64,000 bases of DNA, taken from positions 1-64,000 of the forward strand of contig UCKM01000010.1 of the NCBI GenBank assembly GCA_900473175.1, written 5' to 3'. Below, piece by piece: positions 7,616 through 16,654 of this stretch; position 1 is the stretch's first letter; each line of letters begins with the position of its first letter. The notes below the pieces were generated by a model. That model saw only the letters and a list, made by a program, of their open reading frames with translations, was not told the origin of the DNA and did no database searches. This stretch comes from Hyphomicrobiales bacterium. Its GTDB lineage: Bacteria; Pseudomonadota; Alphaproteobacteria; Rhizobiales; Rhizobiaceae. The translations under genes and the position numbers were made by a program.

Positions 7616-8848
7616 ATGGGTGCGGAACAGGCTCTTGCAGACATTGCACCGGCTCTGGATAAAATTGATCGCCTCGTCGCCGAGCATCGTCCGGGTCACG
7701 GGCTGGCGCGGGCTTTTTACATGGACCCCGATGTTTACGCACGTGACATGGAACGTGTGTTCCGTCGCCATTGGCATTGCATAGGCCATGCCAGCATCAT
7801 TCCTGAAGCTGGCGATTTTGAGTTGTTCAAGATCGATGCCGAGGCGATCATCGTTTCGCGTGCCGAAGACGGCTCGATCCATGCTTTCCTGAATGTCTGC
7901 CGCCATCGCGGCGCCGAGGTCTGCACCAAGCCGAAGGGCAATGCGCGTTTCTTTGTCTGCCCCTACCATGCCTGGACCTACGCCAATGACGGAAGCCTGC
8001 GCGCCGCACGCCTGATGCCGAGGGATTTCGACCGCAGCGCCCATGGGCTCAAGAAACTGCATGTGCGCGTGGCAGAAGGCCTGATCTTTATTTGCTTTGC
8101 CGACGAACCATTGGATTTCTCGATCATCGAGCAATCGCTGCGCACCACATGCGGACAATATGGCTGGGCCGATGCCAAAATCGCTCACCGCGAAACCTAT
8201 CCGGTTGATGCGAATTGGAAACTCGCGGTCGAGAATTACGTGGAATGCTATCATTGCGGTCCGGCGCATCCCGAATATTCGCAGACCCATGCACTGGAGC
8301 AGCCGGCGGAAAAGATCGTAGAGCTCAATGCGCGGATGGAGCAGCGCACCTGCGCCCTCGGAATCGACATTGCCACGGGCGACAACTGGCAAAACTCGGC
8401 GCAAGGCAAGGAAGCGATCCACACCTTCCGCTATGCGCTTTACGATGGCGTGTCTAGCGGCAGCGAGGATGGTTCTCCGGTTGGACCGCTCATGGGCCGC
8501 TTTACGGAATTCGATGGCGGTGTCACCTCAATCCATCTCGGCGGCACCAGCTTTCTCGTGTGCTATCCGGACCATGGGATGATCTACCGGTTTATTCCGA
8601 AGACGGCCGATACCTGCGAGATGGAACTGATCTGGCTGGTTCGCGGCGACGCGCAGGAGGGCAAGGACTACGACCTCGAGAAGTTGACCTGGCTGTGGAA
8701 GGTGACGACGGCGGAAGACAAGGCGATTATCGAGCATACGGCGCGCGGTGTCCGGTCGCACTATTTCGTGCCGGGACCAATTGCGCCGATGGAATACAAT
8801 GAGTTGCGGTACATCCAGTGGTACCTCGATGAAATCAGCCGGGCATAG
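7616..8848 (+). CDS. gbcA: Rieske non-heme iron oxygenase, glycine betaine/stachydrine demethylase type, alpha subunit
   Basis: A 410-residue oxygenase. The [2Fe-2S] Rieske ligands are Cys95-x-His97 (CRHRGAE) and Cys115-xx-His118 (CPYHAW); the mononuclear iron site is ENYVECYHCGPAHPE with His213 and His218. Proteins of this type demethylate quaternary amines such as glycine betaine to dimethylglycine, releasing formaldehyde. The two downstream genes would take the next two methyl groups. The start at 7616 is set by CGGAGA 7 bases upstream; in-frame codons before it are not family sequence. No ferredoxin-reductase partner gene lies in this operon, so electrons must come from elsewhere. Confidence 0.85.
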   Translation: MGAEQALADIAPALDKIDRLVAEHRPGHGLARAFYMDPDVYARDMERVFRRHWHCIGHASIIPEAGDFELFKIDAEAIIVSRAEDGSIHAFLNVCRHRGAEVCTKPKGNARFFVCPYHAWTYANDGSLRAARLMPRDFDRSAHGLKKLHVRVAEGLIFICFADEPLDFSIIEQSLRTTCGQYGWADAKIAHRETYPVDANWKLAVENYVECYHCGPAHPEYSQTHALEQPAEKIVELNARMEQRTCALGIDIATGDNWQNSAQGKEAIHTFRYALYDGVSSGSEDGSPVGPLMGRFTEFDGGVTSIHLGGTSFLVCYPDHGMIYRFIPKTADTCEMELIWLVRGDAQEGKDYDLEKLTWLWKVTTAEDKAIIEHTARGVRSHYFVPGPIAPMEYNELRYIQWYLDEISRA

Positions 8849-8888
8849 ATCTGGCTTAAAAATGGCATGAGACCACGGGAGACTTTAT

Positions 8889-11336
8889 ATGTCTGATTTT
8901 CCAACGTCGGCGCGCGTCGTCATCATCGGTGGCGGAGCGGTTGGCGTTTCATCGCTGTATCACCTCGCCAAGGCGGGCTGGACCGATTGCGTCCTGCTCG
9001 AAAAGAATGAGCTGACCTCCGGCTCCACATGGCATGCGGCCGGCAATGTGCCGACATTCTCTGCCTCGTGGTCGGTGATGAACATGCAGCGCTATTCGGC
9101 GGAGCTTTACCGTGGCCTTGCTGCCGAGGTCGACTATCCGATGAACTACCACGTCACCGGCTCGTTGCGCCTTGCCCATAGCAAGGAACGCATGCGCGAG
9201 TTCCAGCGGGTCAAGGGCATGGGCCGCTATCAGGGCATGGATATCGATGTCTTGGGTGTCGACGAGATCAACGGGCGCTATCCTTTCATTGATACTCATG
9301 AACTTGCCGGCGCGCTTTATGACCCCAATGATGGCGATATCGACCCGGCGCAACTGACGCAGGCGCTTGCAAAGGGCGCGCGCGACCTCGGCGCAAAGAT
9401 CATTCGCTTCTGCCCGGTTACCGGCGCCCGCCGCGAAAACGACGAATGGATCATTTCAACGCCGCAAGGCGAAATACGCTGCGAATATGTCGTCAATGCC
9501 GCCGGCTATCGCGCGCAGGAGATCGGCAAGTTGTTCGGCCGCGATGTACCAATGATGGTAATGAGCCATCAGTATCTGCTGTTCGATGAGATCCCCGAGA
9601 TTGCAGCCTGGACTCGCGAGAACGGCCACAAGCTGCCGCTGCTGCGCGATGTGGATTCATCCTATTACCTGCGCCAGGAGAAGAACGGCATGAATCTCGG
9701 CCCCTATGAGCGCAATTGCCGCGCGCATTGGGCGACGGCCGACGATCCGATGCCGGACGACTTCTCTTTCCAGCTCTTCCCCGATGATCTCGAGCGCCTT
9801 GACTGGTATCTCAACGATGCCATCGCCCGTGTGCCGATCCTTGGCACCGCCGGTCTCTCGAAGATCATCAACGGCCCGATTCCCTATGCCCCGGACGGCA
9901 ATCCCCTGATTGGACCAATGCCGGGCGTTCCCAATGCGTTCGAGGCTTGCGTGTTCACCTTCGGCATTGCCCAGGCTGGCGGGGCAGGCAAGGTCCTGGC
10001 GGAATGGGTGACGGAGGGCGCGACCGAGTGGGACATGTGGTCTTGCGACCCGCGCCGCTTCACCGCTTTCACCGACCACGACTATTGCGTGGCCAAGGGG
10101 CTCGAAGTCTACGGCCACGAGTATGCGATCCATTTTCCCCGGCACACCTGGCCAGCCGGACGCGACAAGAAGCTGTCGCCAGTCCACGATCGCATCGCTG
10201 AACTCGGCGGCCAGTTCGGTGCCTATAATGGCTGGGAACGGGCGAACTGGTATGCGCAGCCAGGCGATGATACGTCCGAAGAGTCGACACAGACATTCCT
10301 GCGCAACGGGCCCTGGCACCAGCGGGTTCGCGAGGAATGCCACGCGGTACGCGACGCCGTGGGCGTTCTCGACCTGCCGGGGTTCTCGCGCTTCAGGGTA
10401 AGCGGCGAGGGCGCACGCGAGTGGCTCTCAACGCTGATCACCGGCATCGTACCCAAGCCGGGCCGCATCGGCCTTGGCTACTTTGCCGACGACAAGGGAC
10501 GCGTGATCACCGAAATGTCGATCATGGCTATCGACGAAAACCTGTTTTTCCTGATCACGGCCGGCGTTGCCGAGTGGCATGACCGCGATTGGCTTGTAAA
10601 TCATCTGCCGGCAGGCAGCGCGATTGCGATCAGCAATGTCACGGCGGATTTTTCCTGCCAGATCGTCACCGGGCCGAAGTCCCGCGATCTCTTCCGCGAT
10701 ATCTGCGACGCGGACCTCGAAAAATCCTGGCTTTCGCACCAGACGACACAGATTGCCGGCCGCTATTGCCAGTTGGTACGGGTGTCCTTTGCGGGTGAGC
10801 TTGGCTGGGAAGTGCACACGAAGGTGGCCGATACGGCTGCCATTTTCGACACGATCTGGGAAACGGGGAAGAAATACGGGATCAAGCCGTTCGGTATGTT
10901 TGCGCTCGATTCGCTGCGTCTCGAAAAGGGCTATCGTGCCTGGAAGGGCGATCTTTCGACCGACTACACGCCGCTTCAGAGCGGGCTGGAGCGGTTCATC
11001 AAGTGGGAGAAGCCCGAATTCATCGGCAAGGCAGCGCTCGAAAGTGAAAAACAGCAGGGCGTGAAGAAGCGTTTCGTGACGCTCACTGTCGAAGCCGGTG
11101 ACTGCGACGCGCCTTATATGTCGACGCTTTGGCACAATGGCAGCATCGTTGGCGAGACCACGTCAGGCGGCTGGGGACACCGGATCGACAAATCCATTGC
11201 GCTTGGCATGTTGAAGACCGAACTCACCGAACCCGGTACGCAAGTCGAAGTTGAAATCTTCGGGGAGCGCTACAAGGCCATGGTCCATGCCGATCAGCCC
11301 CTGTGGGATCCCAAGAATGAAAGAATCCGTGCATGA
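8889..11336 (+). CDS. FAD-dependent dimethylglycine/sarcosine dehydrogenase (GcvT-fused), first paralogue
   Basis: An 815-residue protein: N-terminal FAD-binding oxidoreductase (VVIIGGGAVGVSS), the motif SGSTWHAAG whose His49 is the usual covalent FAD attachment, a central FAO_M linker, and a C-terminal GcvT-like folate-binding half (FAGELGWEVH, GLERFIKWEKPEF). The family oxidatively demethylates dimethylglycine or sarcosine and hands the methyl carbon to tetrahydrofolate. It lies 40 bases after the Rieske gene and its stop overlaps the next start as ATGA, so the three genes are an operon. Which paralogue takes dimethylglycine and which sarcosine cannot be told by eye. Confidence 0.88.
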   Translation: MSDFPTSARVVIIGGGAVGVSSLYHLAKAGWTDCVLLEKNELTSGSTWHAAGNVPTFSASWSVMNMQRYSAELYRGLAAEVDYPMNYHVTGSLRLAHSKERMREFQRVKGMGRYQGMDIDVLGVDEINGRYPFIDTHELAGALYDPNDGDIDPAQLTQALAKGARDLGAKIIRFCPVTGARRENDEWIISTPQGEIRCEYVVNAAGYRAQEIGKLFGRDVPMMVMSHQYLLFDEIPEIAAWTRENGHKLPLLRDVDSSYYLRQEKNGMNLGPYERNCRAHWATADDPMPDDFSFQLFPDDLERLDWYLNDAIARVPILGTAGLSKIINGPIPYAPDGNPLIGPMPGVPNAFEACVFTFGIAQAGGAGKVLAEWVTEGATEWDMWSCDPRRFTAFTDHDYCVAKGLEVYGHEYAIHFPRHTWPAGRDKKLSPVHDRIAELGGQFGAYNGWERANWYAQPGDDTSEESTQTFLRNGPWHQRVREECHAVRDAVGVLDLPGFSRFRVSGEGAREWLSTLITGIVPKPGRIGLGYFADDKGRVITEMSIMAIDENLFFLITAGVAEWHDRDWLVNHLPAGSAIAISNVTADFSCQIVTGPKSRDLFRDICDADLEKSWLSHQTTQIAGRYCQLVRVSFAGELGWEVHTKVADTAAIFDTIWETGKKYGIKPFGMFALDSLRLEKGYRAWKGDLSTDYTPLQSGLERFIKWEKPEFIGKAALESEKQQGVKKRFVTLTVEAGDCDAPYMSTLWHNGSIVGETTSGGWGHRIDKSIALGMLKTELTEPGTQVEVEIFGERYKAMVHADQPLWDPKNERIRA

Positions 11337-13777
11337 GTTCGCTTCCCACAAAGGCAAGAGCCGTCATCATCGGCGGCGGTGTCTCCGGCTGCTCCGTCGC
11401 TTATCACCTCGCCAAGCTTGGCTGGACCGACATTGTTCTGCTTGAACGCAAGCAACTGACCTCCGGCACCACCTGGCATGCCGCCGGGCTGATCGGACAG
11501 CTTCGTGCTTCGCAAAACATGACGCGACTGGCGAAATATTCGGCCGATCTATACGTCAAGCTCGAAGCGGAAACCGGCGTCGCGACGGGCATGCGGCAGG
11601 TGGGGTCGATCACCGTCGCGTTGACCGAAGAACGCAAGCACGAGATCTACCGGCAGGCGTCGCTCGCCCGTGCGTTTGACGTAGACGTGCGGGAAATATC
11701 TCCGAACGAAGTCAAGGGGATGTATCCGCATCTTAATATTGAAGATGTGGTTGCAGCCGTGCATCTGCCACTTGACGGACAATGCGACCCGGCCAATATC
11801 GCCATGGCCCTGGCGAAGGGCGCGCGCCAACGCGGTGCAAAGATTGTCGAGAACGTGAAGGTTACCAACGTTCTCAAGAAGAACGGTCGTGTGGCTGGGG
11901 TATCCTGGGCGCAAGGTGCCGAGCAGGGCACGATCGAAACGGACGTAGTGATCAACTGCGCCGGCATGTGGGCGCGCGACCTTGCCGCCATGTCGGGGGT
12001 GACCGTGCCTTTGCACGCCTGCGAACATTTCTATCTCGTCACCGAAGCGATTGAGGGCTTGGGGCGGCTGCCGGTGCTCCGGGTTCCCGACGAATGCGCC
12101 TACTACAAGGAAGATGCGGGCAAGATGATGCTCGGCGCTTTCGAACCGGTTGCGAAACCTTGGGGCATGAGCGGCATCTCCGAGGATTTCTGTTTCGATC
12201 AATTGCCGGAGGACTTCGAGCATTTCGAACCCATTCTGGAGATGGGCGTGAACCGCATGCCGATGCTGGGCACGGCGGGCATCCATACCTTCTTCAACGG
12301 CCCGGAGAGCTTTACCCCCGACGATCGTTATTATCTCGGCGAGGCACCCGAACTCGGCGGCTATTGGGTAGCTGCTGGTTACAATTCCATCGGCATCGTC
12401 TCCTCGGGCGGTGCCGGTATGGCCCTTGCACAATGGATCCACGATGGCGAAGCGCCCTTCGATCTCTGGGAGGTCGATATCCGCCGTGCGCAGCCCTTCC
12501 AGAAGAACCGGCGTTATCTCAAGGAACGTGTTTCCGAAACGCTTGGCCTGCTTTACGCGGATCACTTTCCCTACCGCCAGATGGCGACCTCGCGCAACGT
12601 CCGGCGTTCGCCGATCCACGAGCATCTGAAGGCCCGCGGCGCCGTCTTCGGCGAAGTCGCGGGTTGGGAGCGAGCCAACTGGTTTGCGCGGGAGGGCCAG
12701 GAGCCGGAATACCGCTACTCGTGGAAGCGACAGAACTGGTTCGACAACCAGCGCGACGAGCATCTTGCCGTGCGCAATGGTGTCGGCCTGTTCGACATGA
12801 CGTCATTCGGCAAGATCCGCGTCGAAGGCCGCGACGCACTCGCCTTCCTGCAGAAGCTTTGCGCCAACCAGCTCGATGTCGAGCCGGGTCGCATAGTCTA
12901 TACGCAGATGCTCAACAATCGCGGCGGAATTGAAAGCGACCTGACGATAACCCGCCTTTCCGAAACGGCCTTTTTCGCCGTTGTTCCCGGAGCAACGCTT
13001 CAGCGCGACCTTGCGTGGATGCGCAAGCATCTTACGGATGAGTTCGTGGTCATCACCGACGTGACGGCTGCAGAATCCGTGCTTTGCCTGATGGGGCCGA
13101 AATCACGCGAGCTGATCCAGAAGATCAGCCCGAATGATTTCTCTAACGGGGCCAATCCATTCGGTACGGCCCGGGAGATCGAGATCGGCATGGGATTGGC
13201 GAGAGCCCACCGCGTCACCTATGTTGGTGAACTTGGCTGGGAGCTCTATGTTTCCACTGATCAGACCGCGCATGTTTTCGAAACGATCGAAGAAGCGGGC
13301 AAGGACGTCGGCCTCAAACTCTGCGGCTTGCACACGCTCGATTCCTGCCGCATCGAAAAAGCGTTCCGGCACTTCGGTCACGACATTACCGACGAGGATC
13401 ATGTGCTCGAGGCCGGACTTGGCTTCGCCGTCAAGGCCGAAAAGGGAGAATTCATCGGCCGCGATGCGGTGCTGAGAAGGAAGGAAGAGGGACTTCGTCG
13501 GCGGCTTGTTCAGTTCCGTCTCAAGGAGGCGGATCCGCTGCTTTTCCATAATGAGGCCATTGTTCGTGATGGAGAGATCGTCGGAACAATCACTTCGGGC
13601 AACTATGGTCACCATCTTGGAGGCGCGATTGGCCTTGGCTATGTTCCAAGCGAGGGCCAGAGCCCTGAACAAGTACTGGCGTCGGATTACGAGATCGAGA
13701 TTGCCGGAGTGCGGGTCAAGGCCGAAGCCTCGCTCAAGCCGATGTATGATCCAAAGGCCGAGCGGGTGCGGATGTGA
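11333..13777 (+). CDS. FAD-dependent dimethylglycine/sarcosine dehydrogenase (GcvT-fused), second paralogue
   Basis: An 814-residue paralogue of the preceding protein with the same layout: VIIGGGVSGCSVAYHLAKLG at the FAD fold, TSGTTWHAAG with His49 for covalent FAD, FAO_M linker, and GcvT-like C-terminus (YVGELGWELYVS, GLGFAVKAEKGEFIG). The ATGA overlap with its neighbour implies translational coupling. With the Rieske oxygenase, the pair would complete glycine betaine to dimethylglycine to sarcosine to glycine, feeding one-carbon units to folate. Substrate division between the two copies is unresolved. Confidence 0.88.
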   Translation: MSSLPTKARAVIIGGGVSGCSVAYHLAKLGWTDIVLLERKQLTSGTTWHAAGLIGQLRASQNMTRLAKYSADLYVKLEAETGVATGMRQVGSITVALTEERKHEIYRQASLARAFDVDVREISPNEVKGMYPHLNIEDVVAAVHLPLDGQCDPANIAMALAKGARQRGAKIVENVKVTNVLKKNGRVAGVSWAQGAEQGTIETDVVINCAGMWARDLAAMSGVTVPLHACEHFYLVTEAIEGLGRLPVLRVPDECAYYKEDAGKMMLGAFEPVAKPWGMSGISEDFCFDQLPEDFEHFEPILEMGVNRMPMLGTAGIHTFFNGPESFTPDDRYYLGEAPELGGYWVAAGYNSIGIVSSGGAGMALAQWIHDGEAPFDLWEVDIRRAQPFQKNRRYLKERVSETLGLLYADHFPYRQMATSRNVRRSPIHEHLKARGAVFGEVAGWERANWFAREGQEPEYRYSWKRQNWFDNQRDEHLAVRNGVGLFDMTSFGKIRVEGRDALAFLQKLCANQLDVEPGRIVYTQMLNNRGGIESDLTITRLSETAFFAVVPGATLQRDLAWMRKHLTDEFVVITDVTAAESVLCLMGPKSRELIQKISPNDFSNGANPFGTAREIEIGMGLARAHRVTYVGELGWELYVSTDQTAHVFETIEEAGKDVGLKLCGLHTLDSCRIEKAFRHFGHDITDEDHVLEAGLGFAVKAEKGEFIGRDAVLRRKEEGLRRRLVQFRLKEADPLLFHNEAIVRDGEIVGTITSGNYGHHLGGAIGLGYVPSEGQSPEQVLASDYEIEIAGVRVKAEASLKPMYDPKAERVRM

Positions 13778-13780
13778 AAC

Positions 13781-13801
13781 TGGCCGGGTGTGACCCGGCC
13801 A
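13781..13801. terminator. bidirectional hairpin between convergent genes
   Basis: TGGCCGGGT, a 3-base loop and ACCCGGCCA form a perfect 9-base-pair GC-rich stem. It sits just after the second dehydrogenase stop and just before the convergent ornithine aminotransferase stop. There is no T-run, so Rho-independent action is less certain. Confidence 0.55.
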
Positions 13802-13812
13802 ACCCCACCAGA

Positions 13813-15024
13813 TTAGTTCATACTGGTCAGGACGGCATCGAACTGCTCGAGCGCCCAGTCGACCTGATCGCGCTTGATCACCAGGGGTGGTGCGATACGG
13901 ATCGTATGGCCATGGGTATCCTTCGCAAGAATCCCGCGCTCTTTCAGCTCATAGCAGAATCGGTTGGCGCCACCAGCTTCGGGATGCAACTCGACTGCCA
14001 GCATCAAGCCGCGCCCGCGTACCTCCCGCACGATATTGCTGCGTATGCCTTTCAACTGCTGCAGGAAATATTCGCCTTCGACGCGAGAATTCTCGATCAT
14101 GTTCTCTTCGGTAAGAACGCGCAGTGCCGCTCTTGCGATGGCACAGGCCAGCGGATTGCCGCCGAAGGTGCTGCCGTGCTGACCGGGCTTGAGGACGCCA
14201 AGCACATCGCTGTTCGATAGCACTGCCGACACGGGGTAAAACCCACCGGAAAGCGCCTTGCCGATGAGCGTCACATCGGCCTCGATGCCTTCATGCTCCT
14301 CTGCCAGCAATGCGCCGGTCCGGCCCAGTCCGGTCTGGATTTCATCCAGGATGAGCGTCACGTTCTTTTCGGTGCATAGTTCGCGCACCTTGCTGAAATA
14401 GCCCCGCGGCGGAATGAGTACGCCGGCTTCACCCTGGATCGGTTCAACCAGGAAGCCGACTGTGTTTGGCGTCAGCGCGGCCGTAAATGCGTCGATATCG
14501 CCAAAGGGAATGATCTTGAACCCCGGTGCGAACGGACCGAAATTGGTGCGTGCCGAAGGATCGGTGCTGAAACCGACAATACCCATGGTGCGGCCGTGGA
14601 AATTGTCCGAGCAGACGATGATTTCGGCGGCATCTGCCGGGACACCCTTGACCTCGTAGCCCCATTTGCGCACGGCCTTGATGGCGGTCTCGACCGCCTC
14701 GGCACCGCTGTTCATCGGCAAGATCTTGTGCGATCCGGTGAGCGCCGCGAGCTCTTCATAGAACAGGGCCAGCTGGTCGTTGCGGAAGGCCCGCGAGGTC
14801 AGCGTCAGCTTTGCGGCCTGCTCGGTCATCGCCTTCAGAATTTTTGGATGGCAATGACCCTGGTTGACTGCCGAATAGGCAGACAGGCAGTCAAGATAGC
14901 GATTGCCTTCGATATCCCAGACATGAACGCCTTCACCGCGCTCCAGGACCACGTCAAGCGGCTTGTAGTTATGCGCCCCGAGGCGGGATTCTGTTGAGAT
15001 CAGATCAGCGGCTGTGTGCAGCAA
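13813..15024 (-). CDS. rocD: ornithine aminotransferase
   Basis: A 403-residue class-III PLP aminotransferase of usual ornithine aminotransferase length. Visible are [20 protein letters not shown], the PLP-binding [14 protein letters not shown] and [10 protein letters not shown] with the Schiff-base Lys, and [12 protein letters not shown]. It transfers the delta-amino group of ornithine to 2-oxoglutarate, giving glutamate semialdehyde. It lies 21 bases downstream of arginase on the same strand, so arginine would pass to ornithine and then to glutamate/proline. That pairing is the main reason to prefer this over an acetylornithine aminotransferase. Confidence 0.92.
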   Translation of the reverse strand: MLHTAADLISTESRLGAHNYKPLDVVLERGEGVHVWDIEGNRYLDCLSAYSAVNQGHCHPKILKAMTEQAAKLTLTSRAFRNDQLALFYEELAALTGSHKILPMNSGAEAVETAIKAVRKWGYEVKGVPADAAEIIVCSDNFHGRTMGIVGFSTDPSARTNFGPFAPGFKIIPFGDIDAFTAALTPNTVGFLVEPIQGEAGVLIPPRGYFSKVRELCTEKNVTLILDEIQTGLGRTGALLAEEHEGIEADVTLIGKALSGGFYPVSAVLSNSDVLGVLKPGQHGSTFGGNPLACAIARAALRVLTEENMIENSRVEGEYFLQQLKGIRSNIVREVRGRGLMLAVELHPEAGGANRFCYELKERGILAKDTHGHTIRIAPPLVIKRDQVDWALEQFDAVLTSMN

Positions 15025-15045
15025 AATATCCTCCTATTGCCGAAT

Positions 15046-16035
15046 TCATGCGTTGAGAGCGGTTGCGCTCTGGTCGACAAGGGTTGGTTTTTCAAAAATC
15101 TGCCGGCCAAACAGGCTGGCGATGAGATCAACGAGAAGCAGGGCGCTCTTGCCGCGCTCGTCGAGGAAAGGGTTGAGTTCGACCACGTCGAGTGAACCGA
15201 CGACGCCTGAGTCATGCAGCATCTCCATGACGAGATGCGCTTCGCGATAGGTTGCGCCGCCGGGAACCGTGGTGCCGACGCCAGGGGCAAGCGACGGATC
15301 GATGAAATCAACGTCGAAGCTTACATGCAGAACACCGTTGGCCTTTTGTACGCGCTCGATGATGCGGCGCATCAGTTTGGCAACACCGAATTCGTCGATC
15401 TGGCGCATGTCGATGACGTCTATGCCGCGCTCACGCAGAAGCACGCGTTCCGTGGTGTCGATGGAACGAATGCCAAACAGGTGCAGATTCTCCGGCTTTA
15501 CGAAGCCGCGCGGTTCATCGCCGAAGACGCCTTCGAGGCCGGGTTCGCCGCAGAGCAATGCTGCCGACATCCCATGCATATTACCGGAGGGCGAGGTGGC
15601 AGGCGTATTGAAATCGGAATGGGCGTCGAGCCAGAGGACGAACAATTCGCGGTTGTGTTCTTCACAATAACGGGCAACGCCGCTGACCGATCCCATTGAA
15701 AGGCTGTGATCGCCGCCGAGAATGACCGGGAAGGTGCCCTTTGTCATCGCCTGATAGGTTTCGGCGCTGAGCATGCGCGACCAGGCAGCAATCCTTTCGA
15801 TATGATGCGCGAGCCCAGCAACGGGTGGAACAACCGGCAAAGTCTCAGGCAAGCGCAAATCACCCCGATCCTCGACCGGATGGCCGAGCTCTTCCAGAGT
15901 GCGGGCAAAACCCGCGGTGCGCAGCGCCGCCGGTCCCATCAAAGCACCGAGGCGGCCTGCGCCCTCTTCGATCGGTGCGCCGATGATGGTCAGCTTTTGC
16001 TTGTGAGTGTCTTCAAAATTGCCCTGCATGTTCAT
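15046..16035 (-). CDS. rocF: arginase
   Basis: A 329-residue ureohydrolase. The binuclear manganese ligands are visible in GGDHSLSMGS, WLDAHSDFNT and SFDVDFIDPSLAPG. It hydrolyses arginine to ornithine and urea. It is first in a two-gene operon with ornithine aminotransferase and is divergent from an Lrp-type regulator, the standard arrangement for substrate-induced arginine catabolism in rhizobia. I use the ATG at 16035; a TTG at 16041 is in frame, and an ATG at 16029 is also possible because no strong ribosome site is seen. Confidence 0.93.
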   Translation of the reverse strand: MNMQGNFEDTHKQKLTIIGAPIEEGAGRLGALMGPAALRTAGFARTLEELGHPVEDRGDLRLPETLPVVPPVAGLAHHIERIAAWSRMLSAETYQAMTKGTFPVILGGDHSLSMGSVSGVARYCEEHNRELFVLWLDAHSDFNTPATSPSGNMHGMSAALLCGEPGLEGVFGDEPRGFVKPENLHLFGIRSIDTTERVLLRERGIDVIDMRQIDEFGVAKLMRRIIERVQKANGVLHVSFDVDFIDPSLAPGVGTTVPGGATYREAHLVMEMLHDSGVVGSLDVVELNPFLDERGKSALLLVDLIASLFGRQIFEKPTLVDQSATALNA

Positions 16036-16150
16036 CGACAACCGCCACTTTCGCGTTTGAATGGTAAAGATCTGGATAGGAGAATATCACGTCCCTGCCG
16101 GCATATTGGCATTTCTGCGCGGTGACAAATAGACAGCATCCTGATAGAAA

Positions 16151-16168
16151 TGCGCATAGAAGTGCGCA
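16151..16168. promoter_or_regulatory. paired TGCGCA sites in the arginase/Lrp divergent promoter
   Basis: The self-complementary hexamer TGCGCA occurs at 16151-16156 and again at 16163-16168, a 12-base repeat period. It sits between the divergent arginase and Lrp-type regulator starts, a plausible binding site for that regulator. No binding data can be read from sequence. Confidence 0.35.
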
Positions 16169-16201
16169 CTTTGCTCAACAAGATTGACCAGATTGAAGAC
16201 G

Positions 16202-16627
16202 ATGGACGATTTAGACCGCAGACTTCTTTCCTTGCTCCGTGATGACTGCCGTATGCCGGTTTCCTCTATGGCGACCGTTCTCGGCATATCGCGCGCGACC
16301 ATTCGGTCGCGGATCGATAAGCTGACGACAGACGGGACGATCCAGGGCTTTACCGTGACGCTAAAGGCAGGCGCCGGAATATATGGCGTGCGGGCCGTTG
16401 CGATGATCGAAGTGGCCGGGCAGGGCGCCGAAAAGGTCATCCGGCGTTTGCAGGGCTTTCCCGAAATTCGCGCCTTGCACACCACGAACGGCCGCTGGGA
16501 CATTGTTGCAGAGATCGAGGTGGAGACTCTGGAGGCGTTCGATCGGACGCTGCGCGATATCCGTCATATTGACGGAATCACATCCACCGAGACAAGTATC
16601 CTTCTATCGACCCGCAAGAGCGGATAA
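16202..16627 (+). CDS. Lrp/AsnC-family regulator of arginine catabolism
   Basis: A 141-residue Lrp/AsnC protein: N-terminal helix-turn-helix (MDDLDRRLLSLLRDDCRM, then MATVLGISRATIRSRIDKL) and C-terminal RAM ligand-binding domain (IYGVRAVAMIEVAGQGAEKV, LHTTNGRWDIVAEI). Being divergent from arginase-ornithine aminotransferase, it most likely activates that operon in response to arginine or ornithine. I start at the ATG at 16202 because GAAG lies just upstream; the longer frame begins with TTG and adds six residues not typical of the family. pabB follows after 27 bases on the same strand. Confidence 0.88.
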   Translation: MDDLDRRLLSLLRDDCRMPVSSMATVLGISRATIRSRIDKLTTDGTIQGFTVTLKAGAGIYGVRAVAMIEVAGQGAEKVIRRLQGFPEIRALHTTNGRWDIVAEIEVETLEAFDRTLRDIRHIDGITSTETSILLSTRKSG

Positions 16628-16654
16628 TGTCGGTTGCTGGAAGGAGATTGGTGC

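Noticed and set aside
11549-12763. 404-codon minus-strand open frame
   Set aside because: Antisense to the second dimethylglycine/sarcosine dehydrogenase; an artefact of GC-rich codon bias.
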